A stretch of DNA of 64,000 nucleotides from NCBI RefSeq assembly GCF_026012015.1, contig NZ_BRXR01000001.1, forward strand, positions 2,167,501 through 2,231,500. Reading direction: 5' to 3'. Both the position numbers and the translations under genes were made by a program. Origin of the DNA: Clostridium omnivorum. GTDB taxonomy: Bacteria > Bacillota > Clostridia > Clostridiales > Clostridiaceae. Under the pieces are notes generated by a model. That model worked only from the letters and a program-made list of their open reading frames with translations, was not told the origin of the DNA and searched no databases. Shown piece by piece: positions 55,356 to 63,634 of this stretch (within the stretch, counting starts at the first letter, position 1; each line of letters starts with the position of its first letter).

Positions 55356-55445
55356 TATATTCAGAATGTATATGTACCGATAGGAATTTACTACACTAAG
55401 AATTAAAATATAATATTTGCTAAAAACTTAAGTTGTATATAGACT

Positions 55446-55488
55446 CTACAGGGATTTAGATGAACACTTTGTAGGTTTTTTTGTTTTT
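55446..55488 (+). terminator. Hairpin with long T-run behind the Nudix gene
   Basis: CTACA (55446) pairs with TGTAG (55470) around a 19-nt loop, followed by GTTTTTTTGTTTTTTG. The stem is short, so efficiency is uncertain. Confidence 0.5.
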
Positions 55489-55525
55489 TGTATAAATAAT
55501 TCTTAAAAGCAAAGGAGAGATTTAG

Positions 55526-55591
55526 GTGTCAGTAGAATTAAGAAAGTTAAAAGGAAAAATTTTATTAGGTAACCAACTAATAACAAAGTGA
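55526..55591 (+). CDS. Possible 21-aa peptide or gene remnant
   Basis: GTG 55526 follows AAAGGAGAGATTTAG closely and opens a 21-codon basic peptide (MSVELRKLKGKILLGNQLIT). If one base were added at the TGA, the frame would continue as VIRIIDEDALQSI and stop at 55631. It may be a small peptide, a frameshifted remnant or chance. The rest of the 55356-55724 gap holds nothing I can assign. Confidence 0.25.
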   Translation: MSVELRKLKGKILLGNQLITK

Positions 55592-55724
55592 TACGTATTA
55601 TAGATGAAGATGCTTTGCAAAGTATTTGAATTTGAATATAAAAATTCAAGTGGATTTTTACAGGTACTCTAATGAGTGAGATGAACTATTTTAGAATACC
55701 AGGCTTTTAGAAAAGAGGGATTTT

Positions 55725-56288
55725 ATGAAAACTGATTTAGAATTAGTGCAGCTAGTACTTGATGGTGAAATGAGTGCATATAATGATTTGCTGTTTCGCT
55801 ATGAAGCACCTATATATAAATTTGTAGCTAATATAATCAAAAGTGAGGATATTGCTAAGGACATAAGCCAAGAGGTTTTTATAGCTGCTTACTACAAGCT
55901 TTATACTTATAACAAAAAAAATAAGTTTTCTAGCTGGCTTTTTAAAATAGCAATGAACAAATCAATAGATTACATGAGAAAAAATAGAAATATTCAACAA
56001 GTAGATATTGAAACTGCTGCTATTTTCGATAAAAGTATTTCTCCAGAACTTTATGCTGAATATAAGGAAGTAAAGAAAAATTTAGAGGATTTTATTGAAA
56101 CCTTAAGTAAAACTGAAAAGCATATATTAATTTTAAGATATTCCTATGAAGATCTTACCTTTAATGATATTGGACAGATACTAAATATCAATGATTCTAC
56201 TGTAAAGTACAAGTATTATAAAATTTATGATAAATATAAAAAGTATATTAGTGATAAAAAAGGGGTGACACCTAGTTATGAATTGTAA
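55725..56288 (+). CDS. ECF-type RNA polymerase sigma factor
   Basis: This 187-aa protein has region 2 (LLFRYEAPIYKFVANIIKSE, DISQEVFIAAYYKL, WLFKIAMNKSIDYMRK) and region 4 (RYSYEDLTFNDIGQILNINDSTVKYK). It directs RNA polymerase to a small regulon, released from the membrane anti-sigma factor encoded next. The two genes overlap by 11 bp. AGAGGGATTTT precedes the start. Its target promoters are not identifiable here. Confidence 0.9.
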   Translation: MKTDLELVQLVLDGEMSAYNDLLFRYEAPIYKFVANIIKSEDIAKDISQEVFIAAYYKLYTYNKKNKFSSWLFKIAMNKSIDYMRKNRNIQQVDIETAAIFDKSISPELYAEYKEVKKNLEDFIETLSKTEKHILILRYSYEDLTFNDIGQILNINDSTVKYKYYKIYDKYKKYISDKKGVTPSYEL

Positions 56289-57393
56289 AAGCTTTAATAA
56301 AATGCTGCTTGAGTATATAGAAACTGAAAACTCTGGAATGCTTAATCAGGAAATGAAAGAACATATGGAAGCTTGTGAAAAGTGTGCTAATCAATATGAA
56401 GAAATGCTTGAAGTAAAGGCTTCCTTTAGGGAGTTATTCAATGCACCTAGCAAAAGTTTCACTCCACAGAATAGCGAAATACTTAATTTACTTGACAATA
56501 AATACTACAAAAAATCTTTAAGAAGTAAAATTTTATATCATTTTAAAAGAAATAAATACGCATATTCTGTTGGTTTTGCTTTTACTGCGTTAATGATTAT
56601 AGCACTACCTTTGATGAAGAATTTTGTAAGTAACCCGTCCTATGCCATAGGCAAAATAACTAATAAGCAAGAAACAACATCTAAATCTGCCGCTTTAACC
56701 AATGAAAATTCTATTAATAAATATGATATAAAAGGTAAAAACTTTAATGGTGTACTTTTAGAGATAGCTAACCCAAAGAAAATAGCTCTAGGATATAGCC
56801 TGCAGGGGTCTAAACCAAATAAAACTACAAGTGAAATAGCCAAAAGCTATGGAGCTGCTGCTGCAATCAATGGAGGAGGAGTTTTAATAGATGCGGCAGA
56901 TAACAAAGCATTTGCAGGTATGGGAATTCATGACGGAAATATAGTGTATAGTAATATGAAGGATGAAAAGAGTACAGAAACTTTTATAGGCTTTAATCAG
57001 GATGGCAAATTAATTTATGGTAAATATACCTTGGCAGAAGTTAAGAAGCTTGGCATTAAAGAGGGAATAACTTTGTCTATGGGAATTTCACTAGTAGAAA
57101 ATAGTAAACCAATCACACTTAGCTCAGATTTTGGAGTGAATCCTCGAACAGTTATAGGACAAAAGGCAGATGGTACTGTAATAATGCTAACTATTAATGG
57201 AAGAAGAGAAGACTCTATTGGTGCTAGTTTATCAGAAGTACAAAAGATACTACTGGAATATGGCGCTGTATCTGCAATTAATCTTGACGGTGGATCTTAT
57301 TCCTCAATGTACTATAATGGGTCAGTAATAAATAAACCTTGTAGTCCAAACGGGGAACAGCAAGTACCATCAATTTTTATGGTAATGCAATAA
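56278..57393 (+). CDS. Anti-sigma factor fused to an extracellular phosphodiester glycosidase (NAGPA) domain
   Basis: Residues 1-45 form a zinc-finger anti-sigma domain (MNCKSFNKMLLEYIE, then HMEACEKCANQ with H-x3-C-x2-C). A single helix at about 96-115 crosses the membrane. The outer part (about 150-371) is a NAGPA/phosphodiester-glycosidase domain: AAINGGGVLID, TVIGQKADG, AINLDGGSYSSMYYNG. The 371-aa protein could couple glycopolymer binding outside to sigma release inside. The fusion is seen directly; the signalling role is inferred. Confidence 0.85.
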   Translation: MNCKSFNKMLLEYIETENSGMLNQEMKEHMEACEKCANQYEEMLEVKASFRELFNAPSKSFTPQNSEILNLLDNKYYKKSLRSKILYHFKRNKYAYSVGFAFTALMIIALPLMKNFVSNPSYAIGKITNKQETTSKSAALTNENSINKYDIKGKNFNGVLLEIANPKKIALGYSLQGSKPNKTTSEIAKSYGAAAAINGGGVLIDAADNKAFAGMGIHDGNIVYSNMKDEKSTETFIGFNQDGKLIYGKYTLAEVKKLGIKEGITLSMGISLVENSKPITLSSDFGVNPRTVIGQKADGTVIMLTINGRREDSIGASLSEVQKILLEYGAVSAINLDGGSYSSMYYNGSVINKPCSPNGEQQVPSIFMVMQ

Positions 57394-57408
57394 ATAAAGT
57401 TTTGTAAA

Positions 57409-57442
57409 AAGCTAATTGCTAAAGCAGCAGTTAGCTTTTTTT
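57409..57442 (+). terminator. Terminator of the sigma/anti-sigma operon
   Basis: AAGCTAATTGCT pairs with AGCAGTTAGCTT around a short loop, followed by TTTTTT. It lies 15 bp behind the stop. Confidence 0.85.
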
Positions 57443-57795
57443 ATGTAATGAATTTACTATATAACCATTGAATAAATAAAAAGAGTATTGGAAGTTTATG
57501 GGGTGAAAAGTGAAAATTCAGATAACATCATTAAATAATATGTCATATTTTTAATAAATTGTTAATAAAGCAAAATAATATGTAATATAATGTAGCTTAC
57601 TGTATAATATATATGTCTAAACATTTGTCTATATTTTTGGAATAATAATTAGAACATTAATCTTTGTATTTACCCAATACTTGGACTAAGTTGACAGAAA
57701 ATGAAATGCTTCATAGGCAAATTTTAAATATAATATTCATTTTACATATATTTTTGACACAAAGGTCAAATTGAAAAAATACGGAGGGAACAAAT
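57443..57795. other. Intergenic stretch before the chemotaxis receptor
   Basis: No ORF, repeat or known RNA is seen. TTGACA occurs at 57692 and TATAAT-like sequences at 57730, but spacing does not fit a simple sigma-A promoter, and no sigma-D (motility) consensus is evident. ACGGAGGGAACAAAT at the end is the ribosome site of the receptor gene. Confidence 0.35.
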
Positions 57796-59496
57796 ATGAA
57801 AGTAAAAACCAAATTAGGCTTATCCTTTCTTACAATTATATTATTTACTGTTGCTATTAGCACCACAGGAATAATGTCACTAAAAAAAATAGGCACAAAT
57901 GCAGATAATATGTACAACAATAGCTTACAATCTGTACAAATAATTGGAGACATTGAAAAGTCGCTATTAAGAATTAAAAGTGATGTTGTTGAGCTAGTTG
58001 ATGAAAGAGATGCTTCTGCTTCTGATAAACAAGCACTAGAAAAAGATATACAGCTTAATACAGAAAAAGATAATCAATCTATAGCAGCTCTTGAAAAGCT
58101 TCCTATGATTCCTTCAGAAAAGGAAATATGGACAACCTTTAAGAGTCAATTAGAACAGTATAGAACAATGAGAGAAGATGTAATTAAGCTTGTTGATGCT
58201 GGAAACTACGATGAGGCAGCTAAGTCTTATGAACAGCTAAAAACAGTTAGAGATGCCATGATGACAAACCTTGATAAATTAGTAACCATGAATGATGAAA
58301 TAGCTAAAACTCAAAATGAAAACAATCACTCAGTATTCGTTAAGAGCAGCAATATTATGCTATCAATTACCGTATTAGGAATTTTATTTGCGGCTGTACT
58401 TGCTTTTATCATTTCAAAGAGAATACATGCTTCATTGATTAGAATAGTACATTTTTCTGAGAGCCTAGCTAACTTTGATTTATCAAATAGCTTTAAGGAG
58501 GATATGAAGGATGAGTTTGGACAAGCGGGCACTTCACTTATAAAGGCTCAGGAAAATATCAAAGAACTTATAAAGGCAATAATGGACAATTCACAGAATA
58601 TGAGTGCAGCAAGTGAAGAGCTTTCTGCTACTGTAGAAGAATTAACAGCAAAGGCTGAAAATATAGACAATGCAGTACTTAGTATAGTTGCTGGAACTCA
58701 GGAAACTAGTGCATCAGCAGAGGAAATAACAGCTTCTGTTGAGGAAGTGGATTCAAGTATTAATGAACTTTCAAGTAAAGCAATGGAGGGAAGCAATAAT
58801 TCATTAAAGTCAAAGGATAGAGCTACTGAAGCTTCAAATAAGGGAACTGAAGCCATAAAAGAAGTTAGAAGCTTATATGCTGAAAAGAAAAATAATATGC
58901 TAAAGGCTATTGAAGAAGGTAAAGTTGTAGATAACGTAAAAATTATGGCAGATACCATTGCAAGTATATCAGAACAAACCAATTTACTTGCACTTAATGC
59001 TAATATTGAAGCTGCTAGAGCTGGAGAACAGGGCAGAGGCTTTTCAGTAGTTGCTGAAGAAGTAAGAAAGCTTGCAGAACAATCTTCAGCAGCTGTAACT
59101 GGTATTCAGGACACTATTGTAAAAGTTCAAGATGCATTTAAAAATCTATCTGAATATAGTAATGATGTATTAAAATTTATCAACGAAAATGTAGAACCAC
59201 AATTTGTGGATTTTGAGAATATGGGAAAGCAATACTACAGTGATTCAGAGTTCGTTAGCAAGATGTCCGAGGAAATAGCATCTATGTCAGAAGAGCTCAC
59301 TGCTACTGTTGATCAAGTAAGTGAGGCGGTTCAAACTATGGCATTAACTTCGCAAAAGTCCTCAGAGCATACAGAAACTATAGCAGAGAGTATTGATGAA
59401 ACAACAAAGGCAATAGAGCAAATAGCTACGACTGCGCAAGAACAAGCAGAACTTGCACAAAAGCTCAATGAATTAGTACTTAAGTTTAAACTATAA
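57796..59496 (+). CDS. Methyl-accepting chemotaxis protein
   Basis: This 566-aa receptor has TM1 at about 8-27, an extracellular four-helix-bundle sensor (about 30-180), TM2 at about 187-207 and a HAMP domain (about 208-262). A coiled-coil signalling domain follows, whose tip reads [20 protein letters not shown]. Methylation helices are Glu/Gln-rich ([20 protein letters not shown]). It would signal through CheW/CheA. No che genes are adjacent. The ligand is unknown. Confidence 0.92.
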   Translation: MKVKTKLGLSFLTIILFTVAISTTGIMSLKKIGTNADNMYNNSLQSVQIIGDIEKSLLRIKSDVVELVDERDASASDKQALEKDIQLNTEKDNQSIAALEKLPMIPSEKEIWTTFKSQLEQYRTMREDVIKLVDAGNYDEAAKSYEQLKTVRDAMMTNLDKLVTMNDEIAKTQNENNHSVFVKSSNIMLSITVLGILFAAVLAFIISKRIHASLIRIVHFSESLANFDLSNSFKEDMKDEFGQAGTSLIKAQENIKELIKAIMDNSQNMSAASEELSATVEELTAKAENIDNAVLSIVAGTQETSASAEEITASVEEVDSSINELSSKAMEGSNNSLKSKDRATEASNKGTEAIKEVRSLYAEKKNNMLKAIEEGKVVDNVKIMADTIASISEQTNLLALNANIEAARAGEQGRGFSVVAEEVRKLAEQSSAAVTGIQDTIVKVQDAFKNLSEYSNDVLKFINENVEPQFVDFENMGKQYYSDSEFVSKMSEEIASMSEELTATVDQVSEAVQTMALTSQKSSEHTETIAESIDETTKAIEQIATTAQEQAELAQKLNELVLKFKL

Positions 59497-59505
59497 GAGG
59501 TAAAT

Positions 59506-59550
59506 AAAAAGTCATGAACCTTATTAAAATTAAGGCTCATGACTTTTTTA
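59506..59550. terminator. Bidirectional terminator MCP / LtaS-like gene
   Basis: AAAAAGTCATGA-CCTT pairs with AAGG-TCATGACTTTTTT. It serves the receptor gene on the plus strand and the convergent gene at 59558 on the minus strand. Confidence 0.9.
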
Positions 59551-59557
59551 TATAGTA

Positions 59558-61420
59558 CTATTTTTTAGTCTTAAAGTAATTGCTCCTAAGCATTTTATCG
59601 GAAATATCAAGGGCTTCAATAGCACTCTTTTTATCATCTTCGCTCTTAGCATCACCAATATAAACACCATTACTAAGTATAGTAAAGTTCTTATTTGTTT
59701 TTAAAAGGTTTCTTCCCATGGCTGTATTTATATAGTCCTTTTCATCTACTCCCATTAAATAGGATACCGTTGGAAGTATATCAACCTGTCCACCAATTGT
59801 TTTTATTTCTTTGCCTTGCATACCTTTAGAATAGATTATTAGTGGAACTGTCATGTTGTTTTGAGACCACCAATCTTCTTTTGGCTGAATAGTTTTTAGT
59901 TTATCAGAGTAGTATTTATGAACGCCAGTATGGTCGCCGTATATTACTAGCACTGTGTTATCTAACAAGCCAGACTGATCTAGGCCGTCAATAAATTTAC
60001 CAAGCTGCTTATCTGTATAGTGGACAGCTTGAAAATAGTCACCAAGCACTGTTTTACCAATATTATCAGATAGTTTCAATTCCTTAGTCTTTTCAGGCAT
60101 ATCAAAAGGCATATGGCTTGTGAGTGTTACAAAGAAAGAGTAAAATGGCTTAGGTTGTTCTACTATTTTGTCTTTAAGCTGTCTTAAGAAGGACTCGTCA
60201 CTTAATCCATAACCAATAGTTTCATCTACTTTGAAACCAACCGTGTCTGTGCATTTATCAAAACCCATGGACTGCAGTGCAGGCATCCAGTTCCAATAGC
60301 CTCCTCCATCTGGGTGAAAGGCAGAGGTATAATAACCTAGTTTCTTCATAAGTACTGCCATGGAGTTATAACTGTTGTCAGGATATCTAAAAAAAGTAGC
60401 ACCACTTCTCACAGGATGAGTTGAAGTATTGGCCATAAGATCAGCATCAGAGCTATTACCTCCGGAAACCTGCTCATGTATTTGTGAAAAATATAAGCTG
60501 TTTTTGATAATCTTATTCAAGTTTGGTGTTATTTCTTGATTTTCTATCTGTTCATTCATTAAAAACTGTTCTAAGGATTCAACTTGAACAAAAATTAAGT
60601 TCTTTCCCTTAAACATTGCTTTATATTCATTATCAGGCAGATTTTCCTGTTTATTTTTATACCAATCACTAATTTGTTTATTATCTTGTTCAGTTAGTAC
60701 AAGTCTTTTAGAGTTTTCTATATAAGAAGCTATGTCATGAATATGATAGCCTATAGGTGACATAATTGATATATTAAGCACAGGTGAAAAATAGGTATAA
60801 AAATATCTTCTGTTAGCTCCATCCTCTAGTACGTCATATCTATAGTGATAATAAGATGGAATACCTATTCCAACAGCTAAGAGAATAACGAAAGTAAGTA
60901 CCTTTCTTTTAGCAGTTTTGTAAAAGCTTTTTATTCCAAAAGTAATTATCAATAGAATTATTATATCCATAAAGAAAATAATATCAATAGGTCTCAGCAT
61001 AGAAGATACGCTAGAGCCTGTACCGCCTAGGTTTTTTGTTGCGTCAAGAGTATATATGGATATAAAATTTTGAAAACATCTATAGTAAACCAGGTCACAC
61101 AGCATTAGAAAAGAAATAATAAAATTCATGAGAATAAGCACAAAGGCTTGTACCTTTCCTTTAAACAAATATGCTATAGACACAAATATTACTATAAATG
61201 AAAGATGTATTGGAATATTCTTAGCATAATAGAATATAGAGTGTGGAGCTAAATGCGTTGCTGTAGGTGTAGATACAAAAGAAGTAAAAGTTAAAAACTT
61301 TAAAAATATAAAAAGTATTGTAAGTAAAAGCAATAGGTTTTCCTTTAAAAATAAAGGTACATTATTTAGAATTTTAGAGAAAGGCATATTTTTATTCTGC
61401 CTATTTAAAACTTTTTCCAT
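59558..61420 (-). CDS. LTA synthase (LtaS)-family sulfatase-type membrane enzyme
   Basis: This 620-aa protein has five N-terminal helices (within residues 30-190), a linker, and an extracellular sulfatase-fold domain: FVQVESLEQF (metal Glu), SGGNSSDADLMANTS (nucleophile region), TSHMPFD and YGDHTGVH (Asp/His). The family polymerises glycerol phosphate from phosphatidylglycerol on lipoteichoic acid, or primes it. At the position of the catalytic Thr (GKTSD in LtaS) it has Ser323. Monocistronic; AAGGAAGGATAACTATCT precedes the start. Confidence 0.87.
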   Translation of the reverse strand: MEKVLNRQNKNMPFSKILNNVPLFLKENLLLLLTILFIFLKFLTFTSFVSTPTATHLAPHSIFYYAKNIPIHLSFIVIFVSIAYLFKGKVQAFVLILMNFIISFLMLCDLVYYRCFQNFISIYTLDATKNLGGTGSSVSSMLRPIDIIFFMDIIILLIITFGIKSFYKTAKRKVLTFVILLAVGIGIPSYYHYRYDVLEDGANRRYFYTYFSPVLNISIMSPIGYHIHDIASYIENSKRLVLTEQDNKQISDWYKNKQENLPDNEYKAMFKGKNLIFVQVESLEQFLMNEQIENQEITPNLNKIIKNSLYFSQIHEQVSGGNSSDADLMANTSTHPVRSGATFFRYPDNSYNSMAVLMKKLGYYTSAFHPDGGGYWNWMPALQSMGFDKCTDTVGFKVDETIGYGLSDESFLRQLKDKIVEQPKPFYSFFVTLTSHMPFDMPEKTKELKLSDNIGKTVLGDYFQAVHYTDKQLGKFIDGLDQSGLLDNTVLVIYGDHTGVHKYYSDKLKTIQPKEDWWSQNNMTVPLIIYSKGMQGKEIKTIGGQVDILPTVSYLMGVDEKDYINTAMGRNLLKTNKNFTILSNGVYIGDAKSEDDKKSAIEALDISDKMLRSNYFKTKK

Positions 61421-61579
61421 AGATAGTTATCCTTCCTTATAATAGTAATTATCGAATTAGATATTCTACACGAAATAGTGTAGCAACTGTATTATATCAT
61501 TATTTTTAAAGTATGAAAAATGGAAAAGAAACCTATATGCTTTATACTCAGATTTTTTGGTTAATTCAAGAAGCTTTTA

Positions 61580-62176
61580 TTAAATATTTTTAAGAGCGTC
61601 AGCAAGAAGCTCCCAATCCTTTTCGTAGAGCTTTAGAAATTCTTCATTTCTATTATAGGTTAAGGCTGAAGGATGATACATTGGGAATACGTGTCTTTTT
61701 AATTCTTGGTTAAAGTATAAAGATCCATGACATTCACCTATGCTCTTAAAATTAGTTAGTCTCTTAAGAGGTACATTACCTAAAGTTACAATTACTTTAG
61801 GGTTTACCAAAGCAATTTCTTCATCTAGCACTTCTCTAAACATTTCAACTTCCTTAGTTTTTGGAGGTCTGTTGCTGATAGAAGTACGTCCGTTTTTGCC
61901 TTCTTTTATAGTAATTGGTCTAACAAAACAAGTATTTGTTATTCTTATTTTATCTCGAGATAGACCAATAGAATTTAAATAGCTTTCAAAGGTTTTTCCT
62001 GCCATGCCTACAAAGGGTTTTCCTTCCTCTACTTCTGTTTTTCCAGGAGCTTCTCCTACAAATAAAATATCACAGGGAATAGGGCCATCCCCTGTAATGT
62101 AGCCTCCTGTAGGCTCATCCTTATAGTTTTCAGCAATTACTTTAATTTTTTGTTTTATATCTTCAAATGTAGTCAT
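61580..62176 (-). CDS. Uracil-DNA glycosylase, family 4-like
   Basis: This 198-aa protein has motif A LFVGEAPGKTEVEEGKPFVG, the ITNTCFVRP segment and motif B MYHPSALTYNR. These are the family-4 uracil glycosylase signatures; it removes uracil from DNA. The N-terminal Cys-x2-Cys and the fourth Cys that hold the 4Fe-4S cluster in thermophilic members are missing. I start at ATG 62176 (MTTFED) with GAAAGGAGAAAATCA upstream, not at the longer 62203 ORF. Confidence 0.87.
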   Translation of the reverse strand: MTTFEDIKQKIKVIAENYKDEPTGGYITGDGPIPCDILFVGEAPGKTEVEEGKPFVGMAGKTFESYLNSIGLSRDKIRITNTCFVRPITIKEGKNGRTSISNRPPKTKEVEMFREVLDEEIALVNPKVIVTLGNVPLKRLTNFKSIGECHGSLYFNQELKRHVFPMYHPSALTYNRNEEFLKLYEKDWELLADALKNI

Positions 62177-62225
62177 TGATTTTCTCCTTTCATTAAGAAA
62201 CACTATGTAATTTGGAATTTGTAGA

Positions 62226-62340
62226 GGAGGTAAGAACTAAGAGGTAAAAAGTAAGAGTTTATGAAAAAAATCAGCAGGGCTGAATTTTCACCACAACTAT
62301 TACTTCTTAGTTCTTACCTCTTACTTATTCATAAGTTATA
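62226..62340. repeat. MITE-like imperfect palindrome, copy 2
   Basis: GAGGTAAGAACTAAGAGGTA at 62226 faces TTCTTAGTTCTTACCTCTTA at about 62305-62324, with central hairpin TCAGCAGGGCTGA. Nearly the same sequence lies at 37230-37375. No ORF is present. The long arms could fold into one hairpin in RNA or single-stranded DNA. Confidence 0.72.
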
Positions 62341-62379
62341 GTTTATCATATAGATTTTAATTTTATAACAGCTATAATA

Positions 62380-62410
62380 GAATAACCTCCAATTCATTGG
62401 AGGTTATTCT
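62380..62410 (-). terminator. Hairpin behind the L,D-transpeptidase gene
   Basis: AGAATAACCTCCAAT and ATTGGAGGTTATTCT form a 15-bp stem with a 2-nt loop, ending 2 bp behind the stop codon. The T-run on the minus strand is short (TTAT), so it may act as a transcript stabiliser as well. Confidence 0.7.
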
Positions 62411-62411
62411 A

Positions 62412-63497
62412 TTACATATTATTTAATTCAGAAGTTGGACCTTGAATTATTACCGGATTTTTTGAAGAATCAAGCCATCTTAATACTTGAACTAAATTGC
62501 TTTCAGGCATGGCAGTACACCCTAGAGTACCTCCGCCAGAAAGTGGAGTTATATGTAGAAACATGCCACTTCCTTTTCCCATAACCTTGTTTGAATCCAT
62601 ATTGTAGTTTATAACAGCAGCATATTTATACAAAGGTTGATTTGTTCCTAGTGCTTCATAATCCTTCCAATTTGGATCAGGCCCACCTTCTCGATGAATC
62701 CATACATTATATCTTTCAAGTACTGAATCGCTTACCCAATAATCATTTTGATTAGAAGCTTTATAAGGCATTTTAAACCCTGCATTTCCACCCCAGCCAA
62801 ACAGATAAGGTATTGAAAAAATACCTACAGGAGAGGTTAAGTCACCCTCATGTCTATTTGTAGAAAAGCCCTTTATTCCTACTACCCCCGATATGTTTGA
62901 ATATACCTCTTTCCAGCTGCCATTAATTTTTTCATAAGTATTTATATTTACACGGCAGGTGCCAAAGGAATTTGCTTGAACAAGGATTGCTTGCTGAGAG
63001 TTTCCTAAGGATTTTATCTTATCAATTAGTCTGTTTGATTGAGGAGTTGTTGAAGCTTGAGCTACTTGTACTTTTTGTTTTTTATTTTCATCTGACTTCT
63101 TTACTTCTTCCTGCTTTTTTAATTCCTCCTGCTTTTTTAGCTCTTCTTGTTTTTTTTGTTCTTCCTGCTTTTTTAATTCCTCCTGCTTTTTTAGCTCTTC
63201 TTGTTTTTTTTGTTCTTCTTGCTTTTTTAATTCTTCTTTATGGTTCTTTTCTAAAAGCAGTCTTTGCATTTGCTTATTAAGCTTTGACTGGAGTTCGTAT
63301 TCTTCTTTCTTCTGTTCATCTGCATCAGTATTATCATTTTTTTCCTTTGAAGCTGCTTGGGATTGAACACTGATTTTTTCTGCATAAATTAATTTTGAAG
63401 CACTGCTATTGGAAGATAAACTGCAGCCAGAAATTAAACTTGCTTGCAGAATAAAAAATGATATAAAAAATATGACATATTTCTTATTAATTCTCAA
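62412..63497 (-). CDS. L,D-transpeptidase (YkuD) lipoprotein with Lys/Gln/Glu repeat stalk
   Basis: This 361-aa protein has a lipoprotein signal (helix 8-22, lipobox LISGC). A long helical, highly charged stalk of KKQEE-type repeats (about residues 65-145) follows, then a YkuD catalytic domain ending in LHITPLSGGGTLGCTAMPES with the active-site Cys. It would form 3-3 cross-links or attach ligands to peptidoglycan. The stalk DNA contains a perfect 54-bp tandem duplication at 63107-63214. It is divergent from a VanX-like gene. Confidence 0.88.
   Translation of the reverse strand: MRINKKYVIFFISFFILQASLISGCSLSSNSSASKLIYAEKISVQSQAASKEKNDNTDADEQKKEEYELQSKLNKQMQRLLLEKNHKEELKKQEEQKKQEELKKQEELKKQEEQKKQEELKKQEELKKQEEVKKSDENKKQKVQVAQASTTPQSNRLIDKIKSLGNSQQAILVQANSFGTCRVNINTYEKINGSWKEVYSNISGVVGIKGFSTNRHEGDLTSPVGIFSIPYLFGWGGNAGFKMPYKASNQNDYWVSDSVLERYNVWIHREGGPDPNWKDYEALGTNQPLYKYAAVINYNMDSNKVMGKGSGMFLHITPLSGGGTLGCTAMPESNLVQVLRWLDSSKNPVIIQGPTSELNNM
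63107..63214 (-). repeat. Perfect 54-bp coding tandem repeat
   Basis: Positions 63107-63160 and 63161-63214 are identical over 54 bases (18 codons), with a partial, diverged third unit behind. The unit encodes the KKQEE-rich stalk of the L,D-transpeptidase. The repeat keeps the frame, so unit number can vary without breaking the gene. Confidence 0.85.
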
Positions 63498-63634
63498 TAT
63501 TATGTCCCCCTATACTAGTTAATTTAATAATATTATACTATCGACAAGAAATTAAAACAATTTGAAAATTTCTGAGAATTTGATACAATTTTTGTAGAAG
63601 TATATTAGATAAGATATGATAATGGGGGACGTAG

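Noticed and set aside
62972-63280. Plus-strand Leu/Phe-rich ORF opposite the L,D-transpeptidase stalk
   Set aside because: It is the antisense of the KKQEE repeat codons and shows no start signal.
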